Under the pieces are notes generated by a model that searched no databases, was not told the DNA's origin, and saw nothing but the letters and a program-made list of their open reading frames with translations. Positions 11,940 through 24,756 of a stretch of DNA of 64,000 nucleotides are shown piece after piece. A program made the translations under genes and the position numbers. The number at the start of each line of letters is the position of its first letter. Positions within the stretch are counted from its first letter, which is position 1. The DNA lies in the NCBI GenBank assembly GCA_963932145.1, contig OZ010571.1:118754121-118818120 (forward strand), written 5' to 3'. Origin of the DNA: Acanthosepion lycidas (taxonomy: Eukaryota > Mollusca > Cephalopoda > Sepiida > Sepiidae).

Positions 11940-12830
11940 TCAACGTTCACGCTCTTTTCCAAATTTGTTGTAATTGATGCATGCACCAAGATATTTGAAG
12001 TGGTTCCTATTTACTAAATCTCCCTCCTCAATTGTTATGATGGGTTCAGATTGTGTGTTGTCAATTCCTTCCAATTTCAGTTCATAAATTTCTCTTTCTT
12101 GAAAACTTGTTATAAGTTGCCGATTTTTTTTCAAGATTTTTCTCATCCTAACTCTGAATACCTAAGTCGTCAGAATATCCTACCTCGCTAAAAGTACATT
12201 GGCTGCGGGAATGGAAGCAATATTGTTATCTTATAATAGTATAAACCATTGGAATGTGATATAGAATGATTCAAATTTCCCCAAAGATGTGTTTGTAACA
12301 ATGCAGAGGATATAGTCTTAAAATTCAATTTCTCTTTCACGTATTCTTGGGCTTGTTTTAAACGTTTCCATTTGCGCCTGGTATGTATGATGATGTGGAC
12401 CAATATAGTTCCACTAATAGAGCAAAGCATTCAGCTTTGTAATAATATGGAAGACGGTTCTTAATGAATGAGAAGAGGATGTCTCTATTGCTATGGCCAT
12501 ATGCCTCAGTGAAGTCAAATTAGGAAGTGAACAATTTTCTATTAGGGTATTATGCAATCTACCGAAGTCGTTTAATCATATATATGTCATAAGCACAGTA
12601 CTTACCAGAATGAAAAACAAACATGTTTTTGAATATTTGACTTTCATAAAACGATGAGATCCGACAAAATACAATATACATTAGTTCTTTCATCATAATG
12701 GATCGAAGTGAAATAGCTCTGTACGTATGAGTGGCTTGATAGCTACATGTTTGTTTCCATAATGTATTAACTCTTGATATAGCCAAATTATCGGATGTGT
12801 TTCCGATTCCAGATCGTCATGAGATTGATA
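11940..12830 (-). pseudogene. Decayed LINE reverse transcriptase, second family
   Basis: The minus strand reads in order: RAISLRSIMMKELMYIVFCRI near 12720-12650, resembling the NWRGISLL...IFCRI segment of RT fingers; NRKLFTS*FDFTEAYG near 12540-12490, the first catalytic box where FDFTKAYD-like sequence is usual; ILFSFIKNRLPYYYKAE near 12450; and NHFKYLGACINYN near 12010-11970, the conserved FKYLG after the RT core. Many stops and frame changes intervene. The segment LKLEGIDNTQSEPIITIEE near 12080 does not match the family at 1540-2210, so this is another LINE. It lies only about 150 bases from the satellite's right end. Confidence 0.7.
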
Positions 12831-13014
12831 AACTTGTTATTGAATTCAGGAAGAAAGTAAGCTATTTTCAAAATATCAGCTTCAATTTCAAGGAGTGCTT
12901 TATTATGTATTAGCGTTTCAATAGCATAAAATAACTTTCTCATATCTGGTGATTTTCTAACCGTAGCTTACATATGTACAACGACGTCCTTAAAGGGTAA
13001 ACAGTAAGGATCTT

Positions 13015-13090
13015 AATCACTATTTAGTCATCATTAATCTAGCGAGACAAACTCGCTAGCCATTACACCATGCCGAAATCCCTACATGAA
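13015..13090 (-). mobile_element. tRNA-derived SINE, family A (head only)
   Basis: On the minus strand it reads GGCATGGTGTAATGGCTAGC, then GAGTTTGTCTCGCTAGA and TGATGACTAAATAGTG, matching the head of the copies at 5817 and 38305. The tail is missing. Confidence 0.65.
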
Positions 13091-16000
13091 GTTTGTAATG
13101 ATTGGATGTATATTGATATAAGTTCTTCTGCGTGTATCTTTAGAGAAGTGGCTGCTGAAATATGACACAAGATATTTTGATGCGAGGACATTTATCATGT
13201 GGTGGATTTGATTGTATGATGTTATTGTGATTTTTCACATTTCTGCACATTTCAACACATTTCTCTATGCTGCTTGGATTCATTTAGTTACTTTGCAATA
13301 TTTGGAGATATTCGGAGATATTTCTCAGAGTGTAAACTATATATATATTTTTTTTTCTTAGTTGCTTAGTATTTCCCCTTCATTTTCCCTTTTCTTCTGT
13401 TTCTTTCTTTTCTGGATGAATTTTCTCAACTCAGGATTGTCGTCTCACGGGAGTAACCTTTTCCTTCTAGGTAGTCATGGAGTTGTCTCACACGCTACGT
13501 CTAATGAAAAAATGATAAAATTATTTGGCGCCTTTGTGTTTTTCTTGTCAAAATTTAGGAACATTAATTTGGACTCTAATTTAATACAGAATTCTAATGT
13601 TACCATTTCTGTTTTAAGAAGTTGGACGTTATACCAATGCTGGTCTAAGTTGTTTATGTGAGTGGAAACGAGTAATCTAGTTGGTTGGTAGTGTCGGTTT
13701 AGTTACAGGTATTCTGTGTTAAGATTCAAAGTAAGAATTACGCACCGACTAAGTCAATAATCTTGTTACGTTATCGATAAAATGCCATGAAATCCTGTGT
13801 TTTATGTGATGGCAAAACGATGTGTTAAGGAGGGAATATCTTTTTGAAGAAGATTAATAAGAATGTCACAATGCCATTTGTCCTTTCTGCTTCAAGGAAT
13901 GATGTCTTCTTACAATTAAAGGAACAGCGGCGTTCAAGATGGCTTAAGATAGCAGTAAAATCGCTATTAATTCACACTTATCTGGGATGACTATTATACA
14001 AATTTTGGCTAATAATTTGTAGAATTTCTCTTTATCAGAAATAACAATTCTTTCATGGCAATTCGAACATGAGCAATCGGTACCATACAGCCATAAAAGA
14101 CATTGTTGGACGCCGTGTATCATTCAGAATGTGTATGATACCCTTTATTACAATGTTTGTCGATTTGCTTATTGCAAGTCAAAATCCACGATGTCTTTTC
14201 TCCTTGTGACCCGTTCAAACGTGTATATATTTACACATACATATGTGTGTGTACACATAGATATGTAGGACTATCAATAAGAATGTAATCAGTAACATAT
14301 GCTTACCTACTCACTGAATCTAGACATACAACTATGTAATAGGTGAATTAATGACATAAAAAGAATCGATTTTATAAAACTAATATTTACTTTTTAATAT
14401 AATCTCCTGATTTATTATTTAGATCTATTTATAAGCATGTGTCCACAAATATGAATAAATTCATGTGAACATAGAAATTTTATGTACATAATCTTATTCG
14501 GTTTCCCCGCATATAAATGTGATTATATTGAGATATATTAACTTGTACAAAAATCATTAAGTATCTGAGAATTCTTACTTAAAATATCTAGCACGTTAAC
14601 GCATGCGTCATAAAGAACAAGATACAATTATGTGTGTAAAATATACGCATTATCATAATATGTATATGCGTGAGTGTCTATGTGTTTGTGAGTTTTTGTT
14701 TGTGACTGTATACGGATTTGTGTTTTTGTGTGTTTTTTACATGTGTGTGTGGGTTTGCTTTTGTGTGTGTAGCTTAAGGCGTCTCATTACGCTGTGAAAC
14801 TTTTCCTTGTATATCGTTCCAAAAGACATAACGTAGTCAATAGGTAATCAATCCGAACCTATGCTTAACTGACTTACTTTCCTTCGGTTTTTTTTAACCT
14901 TCGTTCTTCAAGTTTATCAGAAAAGCTGAATCGTTTCATCGATATTATGTTTTGAACATTCAGTCTTTAACTTTGGCTTCTTGTCATCTTTTCTCTCCAT
15001 TACTTAATACATAACTTTGCAAATTCAGTTTAGATAAAGAATAATGTTGCATCCTTAAATCTAACACCGCAGAATTCTTAAATGAAGCCAGTTCTCCTGG
15101 CCTAACCAAAGTCTATTGTTCAATATGGTGTTAATAGATGTTTTACGCGCGGTAAGAAACTAGGACAGGAAGATATTAGTGAGAAAAAAGGATGTCTGAA
15201 AACCAGACTGGAAATATTTACACTTTCCTGTTTTTAACATTTAAAAAAAAAATGCAAATCATATTCGAATGTAATTATGTTTTCAAACTTTATTTCAGAT
15301 TTGATAGTACATAGAGAGAGATATTTCGAAAATATTTTCAAAATTACATCACTTACATTAATCAACGTTTACCACTAAATTTGAAGTTGGTTTATATTTA
15401 TTCAGATATATATGTGACCAAAAACAGTTGCAGAAAACTTCACTTCGTAAAAGGACATTTGATGGAGTGTTTTTTCCACAAATGAATATGCTCATTTTTT
15501 TCTCATCTTGTCTAATGTTTTTAAATGGCTAAATGAAACGCATTTTATTGATCTATAACATCTGTAGAAAATTCACTTTCTTTTTCTTTTTTGGCATCTT
15601 CGTACATGTCTTTAATATTTGTAATTTTTTTTTTATTATTGATAACATCAGGGGATATTATTAATTATCTTGTCGCTATTATCGAGACCCTACCTTTTGT
15701 GAAGGATATATCGGGCTTTTATAAGTGCTTTTCGTCTGACAAGGAATGTTTTGCGCAAGTATACATACATATATTTTTTGTAAATCGTGCACTGACATAA
15801 TCATCTGTTACTGCAACAAAAGAATTAAAATGTTTAAATATAATTAATCAATAATACTCATTATCTAAGAGTAACTACTTATTACCGTAAGTCTAATTAA
15901 AAAGAATAATTGCTTATAAGATCTACATATGTCGTAGGATGATGAAGGGATAAATTTAACAACCATTTCAACATCAGCAACTAAAAGAGTTAGCACATGT

Positions 16001-16613
16001 AACACGAAGAGAAAATAATGAATTCCACTCAGTTTCAAAGAAAAGAATAGGAAGCACTCTCCTATCAATGCTGGACAATAGCTACTTGACTTGCGAAACT
16101 ATTTCTCCGGAAAAAATAATTTAAGATAAGTATTTTCAAAAAATTTAAGAGACAGTAGCACTGGCTGTTCGGACAGTGATTGCAAAATATTTTCTTATTT
16201 TGAAATCGCTAAGATTACCATCAATATTTACTCTCAAAGAAAGATGTGGGTTAATATTGTTCTTCTAAAGTCAACAATATCCTTCCATATAAATATCGAC
16301 AATGCAACGTCAGCGATTCCATAAGGAAAGAATTAGGCTTTACTCACTATCGGACATTGACTTGGAAGAAGCATTGAAATCAAATTTGACACGGCATTGT
16401 AATTAAGTGAATTCGGCTTACAGCAAACACCAACGCCTGTTTCGTGGGACATTAAGAGAAACTATTGTCCGACATGGACACGTACGAAGCGGTCTGGCTT
16501 GGAATCTATTAGGCACGCATGAAATACAATTGAACCTGTGCACTGGACGAGATTCATGCGAATGACGAAGGATAACGTTTCATTTTCACTCTATCTTTCC
16601 CATTCACACGCAT
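13091..16613. other. No recognised gene
   Basis: I found no family motif here. Short frames (13362-13661, 14603-14797, 15591-15800, 15865-16068 minus) are hydrophobic or Cys/Val-rich because of T-rich or TG-rich DNA. A loose TG-rich tract lies near 14640-14775. Confidence 0.5.
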
Positions 16614-16733
16614 AAGCATTCCTTGTCCATAGATGATATCTCTAGTTATCGATACATGGATGACGGTTTCATCTATTTAGCGAGTAATTTATCCAGATTT
16701 TCGCTACTATTTATCTTCCGATGTTTCTATATT

Positions 16734-16735
<2 letters not shown>

Positions 16736-16814
<79 letters not shown>

Positions 16815-16960
16815 TTGTGTTTATATGTATAGGTATATATAGTTATATATGTATATATATATATATATATGTGTGTGTTTGTATGTATATATATATATAT
16901 ATGTGTGTGTGTGTATGCGTGTGTGTGTGCGTGTGTGATGTGTGTGTGTGCGTGTTTGTG
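16736..16960. repeat. (TA)n followed by interrupted (TG)n
   Basis: About 65 bases of TA, then TG-rich and TA-rich blocks alternating to about 16960. This is the internal microsatellite of duplication unit 1. Confidence 0.95.
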
Positions 16961-17344
16961 GCGGGTGTAGCCGATGTTTATCTACAGAACATATTTATTC
17001 CAATAATTTATCATTTCGACCAGAATAAAACAAATTTTTGTCTTTTCCTATATCATCTTTCCTCATATATTCCTAAACGTTAAACGATTTATCGTTCTGG
17101 ATATTAATTTTTTTTGCTAAAGTTGTCGTCCAATGTAAGACACAAGAGCCAGCCAATGTAGAAGTTTAATCAGTGACGTTGTTTCCTTCACTGCACATAT
17201 ACTTATGGAATGAAGGTAATAAGCATTCCATGTTCATCGATGATATCTCTTATTATCGATACGTGTTTACCGTTTTCATTTATTTTGCGAGTAATTTATC
17301 CAGATTTTCGATACTGTTCATCTTCCGATGTTTTTTTTTATATT

Positions 17345-17347
<3 letters not shown>

Positions 17348-17429
<82 letters not shown>
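17348..17429. repeat. (TA)n followed by (TG)n
   Basis: About 36 bases of TA running into about 40 of TG. It occupies the position in unit 2 that the longer array occupies in unit 1. Confidence 0.97.
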
Positions 17430-17673
17430 CCAATGTTTATCTACCGGATATATTTATTCTAATAATTTATCCGTTCCACCAGAATAACACAAATTACAAA
17501 TTTCTATATTTCGTATATCATCTTTGCTTATAGTTTGCTAAGTGTTAATCGTTCTGGATATGATTTTTTTTTTTGATAAATATTCACCGAATGCAAGCAC
17601 AAGAGCCAATCAATATAGAGGTTTACTGAGTGACATTGTTTCGTCATTGCACTTATACTGATGGAATGAAGGG

Positions 17674-19455
17674 CAAAGGAAAAGAGCGAGTAATTCATCT
17701 AACAATATTGTGGATATGGTTTGTAGAACAAAGACTGAAATGATGTTACAATGGCAAATATTCTTCATATTCTGAACGGATATAAAAGAATCCTTCAGAA
17801 ATAACCCGGAATATGATGCTTTCGGTATAGAAACTTTAGACGATTTGCATTCTCGTATAATTCGAAATATATTTAAATGGTGTCACGAATCCGGCTTTCT
17901 GATTTTAATGAGGAGCTGCTTTTTTCTTTCTTTGAACAAAAAAAAATCTTATTACAATTCAAGCCTTATATCAACACGGAATTCCAACCATCGAAAATCA
18001 ATCAACGAAAATCTTTAAGAAATTGCAAATTTGGCCTAACCCTGAAGAAAGATTTCTAAACAATTTAGAAGAAGCCAGCTATAAAGTAAAGAATGTCTTC
18101 TTCGATACACGGAACTCTCATAAATGTATCACTTTCGGGACATATTACTGATTGAAAATTGTATCTTATACAAGAATAGAAAGCGATGCGAGCTTAGTGG
18201 TTTGCGAATAGGTTAAAGTATAAGCAAAAGACTCTTTATCTAAGGTAGAGTTTGGAAAGTATTTTTCATTGATTGGCATTTTGGTTTTTATATTGATTTT
18301 CTAATGGTAAATATTGTCCATATAAGAGTTATAGCGATTAAAATGATTTGAAGAAATTAGAGTCCAGGTTAGTCATTCATAGTTATTCGATTAAATTAAC
18401 CCATAACACATAGCTCTGTTCACATTTGATGGAAAAAAAATTTTGCGTGTATTTCCAGTTTCCTTACCTAAAGGGAGAGGATTCCTATTTTCATGGACTA
18501 CTTCTAGAAATATGGTTTCTAATAGAATTTCCCCTCTCTATATACTTTTGCATCGAACATACAAATATGATATTGGGATGAAAGTTACAAAGTCAGTCTA
18601 ATAGTGTTAGTGATAGTTATGTAACATAGGTAATGAATGCATTCTAACTAAACCTGTTCTTTTTTTATCGTGGCCAGAAACCCCGACTTTTAATTTTAAT
18701 GGCAATTTACCAGCAAAACAATAATACATAATAAAGCATGAAAAATAGTCATTTCTTCCGAATTTCTAACCATAAGATGTATTTCGTTCAAATCACCTAA
18801 TTCAAATTCAAAATTCTATGGACATGATGAGAATCGGAAGTAAATTGAATGTTTTTCCAGCAAAATAGAGTTGATAAAGTACAGTGTATTGTTATTATCA
18901 CTTTGGTAAAAGTTATAGATAGGGGTTATCAGGGTATGATATAATTGGTTTGTTAAAGCGTTTCATAAATTCACTGCCAAAAACATATCAAGAGAGAGAC
19001 ATTTTAAAAATTTCTGATAGTTTTTCAGACGATTTTTAAAACAAACAGTACCGTTGATTAAGTCCTTATCGCCGTTGCTTGTCACTCCTAGTTCACTTAA
19101 CAAGTGATGATAAAATGTCTCAAAGCATTTACTGTAGTTCTACGGAGAATTTATCTGTTAAAACATAATTTAAGAAAATAAAGGGTGAGCGCAATTTTTT
19201 AGAATCTTTAAGCATTTAGTAATCTTAAAAATGTTGGTAAATATTCTCCGTAATCTAATTTCAAGAATTTTGAATTTAAATTTATCAGTTCTGTCCGAAG
19301 TTTAACTTTTTGTTAAAATGAACGAAATTTAAAGAGTATTTTAGAATGTCTAATGGATCTGAACATTATTTTTATGTTTAGATGTGTTTAAACTAATCAA
19401 AATTTATTTCAGAGAACAATAAAATTAAATTTTGTTTGAGTAAAACCCTGCTGGC
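17674..19455. other. No recognised gene
   Basis: AT-rich; one 60-codon frame at 17877-18059 without a recognisable motif. A possible 5' end of the mariner copy could lie here, but I could not find an inverted match to its 3' end. Confidence 0.5.
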
Positions 19456-20482
19456 ATGGAAGTACCCAAGAATCACTTGAGGCACATAATGCTTTATGAG
19501 TTCAAGAAAGGAAACTCAGAAGCAGAAGCGGGTAGAAACATTCACTCAGTTTATGGAGAGGAATGTGTGAATGAAAGAAATTGCAGAAGATGGTTTGCAA
19601 AGTTCAGGTGGAGATTTCACCCTTGAAGATGAAGATCGAACCGGACGTCCAGTTGAGTTTGATGAAAAACTTCTTGAAGCAGCCCTTGAAAAAAATTCTG
19701 ATTTGTCAGTTGACGAATTGGCAGTGGTTCTCAGTTCAAACCATACAACTATTCATCGTCATCTTCAACAACTTGGAAATGTTCCTAAACTTGGAAAATG
19801 GGTGCCTCATGAAGTGTCTGAAAACAACCTCAAATCCCGAGTTGACATCTCCTCTTCTCTCCATGCTCGCCAACTTGTTTCATCATTTTTGGATAGACTT
19901 ATGACTGGCAACGAAAAATGGATCTTTTATCGAATGTTAAGCGTCGTAGACAGTTGCTTGGTAAAAGGGAAGGACCCCAGCCACAGCCGAGAAGGAACTT
20001 CATGGGCAAAAGGTTCTTCTTTCAATCTGGTGGGATCGCCAAGGATTAATCTACTTTGAATTCTTACCACCTAATGCAACAATTAATACTCAAATATACT
20101 GTCATCAATTAGAGCGTTTGAACCAAGCTTTGAGGGAAAAAAGACCTGCTCTAGTGAATCGAGAAGAGGTGATGTTTCATCAGGACAATGTGCGACCCCA
20201 CACAGCAAGAATCACGTCACAAAGATCGAAGAACTCGGTTGGTTCTCCCGATCTTGCTCCTTCAGACTACCATTTTTTTCGTAGCTTACAGAATCATTTT
20301 GAAGAAACAGCTTTTGTAAAAGAATTTTACAGTAATGGAATTAGTAAGCTTGTTAATAGATGGAAGGAAGTCATAGATAATCAGGGAAAATACATTGTTG
20401 ATTAAATCTGTAATTAAATGTAATATTTGGTCACTTGTTTTCTTTATTCAAAATTCAGACAAAGCTTATGGGATGACCTGAT
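19456..20482 (+). pseudogene. Broken mariner transposase
   Basis: The coding region starts at ATG 19456 (MEVPKNHLRHIMLYEFKKG) with a mariner N-terminal HTH. RRWFAKFR follows, then a frameshift near 19607 into GGDFTLEDEDRTGRPVEFDE and HTTIHRHLQQLGNVPKLGKW. Around 19908 MTGNEKWIFY corresponds to the first catalytic box, normally TGDEKW, with Asp replaced by Asn. After another frameshift come REKRPALVNREEVMFHQDN (second Asp kept) and SPDLAPSDYHFF (third Asp kept), spaced as in DD34D mariners. Translation ends at 20403-20405. The sequence GGGATGACCTGATA near 20469-20482 may be the 3' terminal repeat; I did not find its inverted partner upstream. At least two frameshifts plus the Asp-to-Asn change make it inactive. 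Confidence 0.9.
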
Positions 20483-21164
20483 AATATAATCATCGCTCTT
20501 GTTTTCTCACTATGTCGTATATTGTCGACAAAAGTTTTAAACTGGGATATATTATGTAATATTTTATATGCATAAAAAATTATTTAAAAATGTTTGGTGT
20601 AAGCGACATTTAGTGAGCTTTTCAATTTTTTATTCGTAAATATAGTTTCCATTTAATAACAAAATCGCCTAACAGAATTTTAGACAATTTTTAATATAAT
20701 ATTAAAAATTATTATAATTAAATCATAAAAAGGAAAAAAATTCTTGTACTAATTCATTATTCATCGCTTTTTTCATAAGGCAATAGCGTCCTTAAAAAAT
20801 CATACGTATAAAAGCAATTAAAAAGATTTCTAATTTCATAATGTCATTGCTTTTATTTACATCTTTTATTTTACAAAAGAAAATTGATGATTTAAATTCT
20901 CCAAGGAGTACTGCTTTTAACTATTAAAACGTATTTTGCGATTGAAATTTAATTTCTCGAAATTTCATGAAATTAATAAGTGCTGGGTAATATATGTAAA
21001 AAACAAATTAACATGTTATTCTAAAAATAAAATTTAAAAAATAATTTAATTAATTTGTGAATAAGAATTAAATTTTAATTACAACACGAAAATTATTTGA
21101 TTTTTGCAAATTTTTCCAATTCAATGAGATATTTTTTAACCCTGTAAAGTAAATTAAACGAACC
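20483..21164. other. Very AT-rich DNA, nothing recognised
   Basis: Low-complexity A/T sequence between the mariner end and the next tRNA-like SINE. No open frame longer than 60 codons and no motif seen. Confidence 0.6.
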
Positions 21165-21245
21165 CACCTGGTATTCGAACTCGGCTCTCTGATTCCGAGC
21201 CGACACTCGTTACACCAAATTGCACATCCACAATATATCAACTGT
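21165..21245 (-). mobile_element. tRNA-like SINE head
   Basis: On the minus strand it reads TTGGTGTAACGAGTGTCGG, then CTCGGAATCAGAGAGCCGAG and GTTCGAATACCAGGTGGGTT. The GAGCCGAGTTCGAA core is shared with SINE B copies at 33260 and 63450. GTTCGAATAC is a good polymerase III box B; box A is weaker. Confidence 0.6.
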
Positions 21246-21778
21246 TTTTATAATAGCCGGAGTCGTGTACAGGATTGAATAAGATATTAACCTTTGAAAC
21301 AAGTATAGGCTGACGGCCTTGAAAATCCTAATTCGAAATTCATTTTTTATTGACCATCGACTTTGGATGGAAAAACGCAACTTCGTATGCCAACAAGTAA
21401 ACACGAATGGATGCTTAATTATAACACCAGCTCTTAAATTTGTTTGATGATCGCAGCCCCCGTTTTGATAAGCCAATACGTACTTTTCGCTCACATAGAT
21501 AAACTTGCACAGAAGCTGAAACTTAGCAATATGTGGGCACTTAACAATTTATAGCCACGTACATATCCTTCTTTATGTAACTCGGTATATGTGCAACCAT
21601 GTTGGTGTGCGTTTTCAAAAACGTCGGCTCTATTTGTAATCCAAAAGCAAATCTGCATTTTAAAATAAAGTAACCTCTACGCCATTTTCAGAGTTTAGCA
21701 ATATTTGAAATTCATGAAATGTAAAATCTATTCAAATGACTTGCGATCAATATATTCCGATGGAAAATTTTTAAAAAA

Positions 21779-22095
<317 letters not shown>

Positions 22096-22499
22096 TGTAT
22101 TTGTGTGTGATTATGAGTGTGGCTGCCAGTGTATCTATGTATTCAATTCTCATCGTTTTTCTTCTTTTTAGTTTTATATCTTAAAGGCAGAAACCAACAT
22201 TTAATGCGACCGATCTTAGAATAGAGGTTCGGCCACGTCGTTTGCTTATAGGCATTAATTCAAATATGTAGACTAGAAATCCAATGACAAAATAAACTTA
22301 GTAAATTAAAATTTGCCAAAGGTTGCATTTGACAGAATTTAAACGTAACATACTTCATAAGAAGTAATCTAGGAGAAACTCTTTATTCCTGATTTGAAAT
22401 CTTCTTACTGTATAAAGTGTAAATGCAAATCTGACACGTCATTGCTAAGACTTAAATAATCTCATATTTTTTTTAGCTTGTTCTCATCTTTTTCGCCTT

Positions 22500-22830
22500 A
22501 AGGACACATGGCACAGTGGATAAAGGCGTTGGGTAGATCCAGTGACCGGACCCAAAGTAGTGGGAGTTCAATACCCGGGTAAGGCAGTGGAGAACTTGGA
22601 AAGGGGAATTAACAGGAGATAACTGATAACTGACATCCATTAAACATGGCACGTGGAAGTAGAATAGTCTACCCCAGTGAGAGAAATAAAGGGTTCAGTT
22701 CGACATTCCAACCACCTGAAGAAGGCCGGTGCGTACAACGGCCGAAACGTTATAATGAAGATAATAGTCCGAATAATGTAAATAGTTTACACAATACCTC
22801 ATCTCAGAAATATCGACAGATTCTTTTAGC
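22500..22830 (+). mobile_element. tRNA-derived SINE E, longest copy
   Basis: The head CATGGCACAGTGGATAAAGG resembles box A and GGGAGTTCAATACCCGGG resembles box B, about 50 bases apart. The body has AACATGGCACGTGGAAGTAG and CAGTTCGACATTCCAACC, then a stem-forming CTGAAGAAGGCCGG...ACGGCCGAAACG motif at 22716-22748. The tail is GTCCGAATAATGTAAATAG followed by ACCTCATCTCAGAAATATCG. Relatives are at 27020-27300 (minus), 51025-51130 and 7933-8036 (minus). The 63-codon frame at 22646-22837 lies inside the SINE and is not a gene. Confidence 0.8.
22716..22769 (+). ncRNA. Hammerhead-like core inside SINE E
   Basis: CTGAAGA at 22716-22722 fits the hammerhead CUGANGA box. GGCCG (22724-22728) and CGGCC (22739-22743) pair perfectly as a stem II, followed by GAAAC at 22744-22748. 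GTTAT (22749-22753) can pair with ATAAT (22761-22765) as a stem III, with GTC at 22767-22769 at the place of a cleavage triplet. Against it: an extra A between CTGAAGA and stem II, a bulged A in stem III, and no convincing stem I. It may be a decayed ribozyme or only a similar hairpin. Activity cannot be judged from sequence alone. Confidence 0.3.
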
Positions 22831-23874
22831 TTATTAAATTTGTAAAATGAAAATGTTCGCTAGCTTTTATAAAAGACACCCAGGATATAAAACACATTGT
22901 CTCTTATCGATCATGTGTTTAGTTTTTCATATTTTCTTACATTAACACTTATTTATGTGAAATGTTCAGTGTTGATTTCTCTTGGCTTTCTATCTCACTA
23001 TTTGTTTCTTTTCACTTGATCATTTATAGCATGCGATAAAAAAATATTTAATAATAAGGCATTGATATCTGTTTTCGTCATTACTCAAGGTAACCTTCTT
23101 CGAGTAATTTTATACCTCTCGTCTCCGGCGTATTCGTAACAGACACACCTGTGAAACATGTGTTGATTAATTAAATACGCATATAATAAAGATTTTATAA
23201 CATTGAAGTTTTGAATGCATGTAATCTGAAAAATCCTGCATGTAATTTTTTATAACAAACAAAACGATGAATTAACTGCAAGAATCATACACATTTAAAA
23301 TTTCTATAAAAATAATTGATTTAACTATTTATTTTTAGGCGAAATTGTTTTTAGATATTTGATATTCGTTTTTAACAATTGTTATTGCAAGAATGTTCTT
23401 GGTTTCATTGTCATGAGTGTTGAAATGAAATTTAGTGAGATTAGGGACTACTTCCCTGTTGAGATCTCATATTTACATATGTAGGTGTTTGGGTATAATT
23501 AGAACATCTAAACGAGCGTCTGAAAGTCACCTTTAAAATATTTGTCTTCGGTGATCACAGTGATTCCAAACTATCATCACAGAAATCCCCACAATCTTCG
23601 AGGTAACGGAAACCGGTTTGCAAAACAATGAAAATATTCCCGATTGTAATATGGTCTTGAGGAAACATCTACATGCTAATAAGATGTAAATAAAGCCAAA
23701 GAAGAATTGTAGAAGCAGTGTGAGTGAGACATAGACAGATTAATTAAAAAATCTATTAGAATTCTGAAAGAGATCAGAAATTTACTTTACCATAAGCTTT
23801 TAATAATGGCAACGTATTTATATAAAGCTGTTAAAAATGGAAAGGTATTTATTTAAATACATATTAAAGACCAT
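22831..23874. other. No recognised gene
   Basis: AT-rich sequence with no open frame over 60 codons and no motif I recognise. Confidence 0.55.
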
Positions 23875-23916
23875 TTGCTCTCTCTCACTCTCTCTCTCTC
23901 TCCCTCTATCTCTCTC

Positions 23917-23972
<56 letters not shown>

Positions 23973-24021
23973 CAGAGAGAGAGAGACAGAGAGAGAGACA
24001 GAGCCAATGATAGGTAGTTGT

Positions 24022-24070
<49 letters not shown>

Positions 24071-24177
24071 TTTTTCTCAAAAATATACACATATACATAT
24101 AAATAATTTTCTATATATAAATAAATATATATTTTTTCTTAACATTTTACACATATATAGAAATAATTTTCATATAT

Positions 24178-24270
<93 letters not shown>
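23875..24270. repeat. Compound (CT)n/(TA)n/(GA)n arrays
   Basis: A CT-rich block at 23876-23918, TA at about 23921-23951, a GA-rich block to about 24001, TA at about 24025-24065, and a long TA array at about 24171-24265. The CT and GA blocks flank a TA block, so the region can fold into a hairpin. Long frames across it on both strands are low-complexity translations. Confidence 0.95.
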
Positions 24271-24273
<3 letters not shown>

Positions 24274-24756
24274 ATACCCGTGCAATTATTCTCGTACGTA
24301 TACGATAATTTATCATAAATGTATTACTGTTAATTCGCTCAGTTCTTCTCCATCATATGGCTCAGCTATACATCGACATGCATCTGTAGTTGAGTTTTCC
24401 TTATTCAAAAATTTACTCTGTGATAAACTATAATGTTTTCAGTTATTTTCTTTTATTTAATGCACTGATAATCTTTTCCTTAGACCTGGAGGTCTTAATT
24501 TATCGATTTAATCAGGAGTTCATTCGAAACGTAACAGTCATCTTTATTGACAAATTTTCTGAAAGCAATATTGGTTTTCAATTTCAAGCACTAACTGATA
24601 GTGGCTTTGAAGGTTAACCCCAGCATCTCTCAGAATTCATGGTAACACGTTACCATTTTTCTGTGGTTGATTCTTCTAATTGTAATCTTAGATTGATTAA
24701 TTAATTTGTACTTAAATCATAAGATTTGGCTTGTAATTATCGATTTTCCTCCGATA

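Larger units (their letters stand above)
16614..17673. repeat. Tandem segmental duplication, about 607-bp period
   Basis: Unit 1 (16614-17220) and unit 2 (17221-17673) start with AAGCATTCC(T/A)TGT(C/T)CAT and both contain GCGAGTAATTTATCCAGATT, CATCTTCCGATGTT or its variant, an internal TA/TG array, then GTAGCC(G/A)ATGTTTATCTAC, CACAAGAGCCA(G/A)(C/T)CAAT and ATGGAATGAAGG. The units differ mostly in microsatellite length and scattered substitutions. No protein is implied: the long frames here are YIYI or VCVC runs. Confidence 0.9.

Noticed and set aside
18928..18960. 5' terminal repeat of the mariner copy (TTATCAGGGTATG)
   Set aside because: Only the first eight bases match the inverse of the 3' end and the distance of about 1.55 kb is longer than a typical mariner; too weak.
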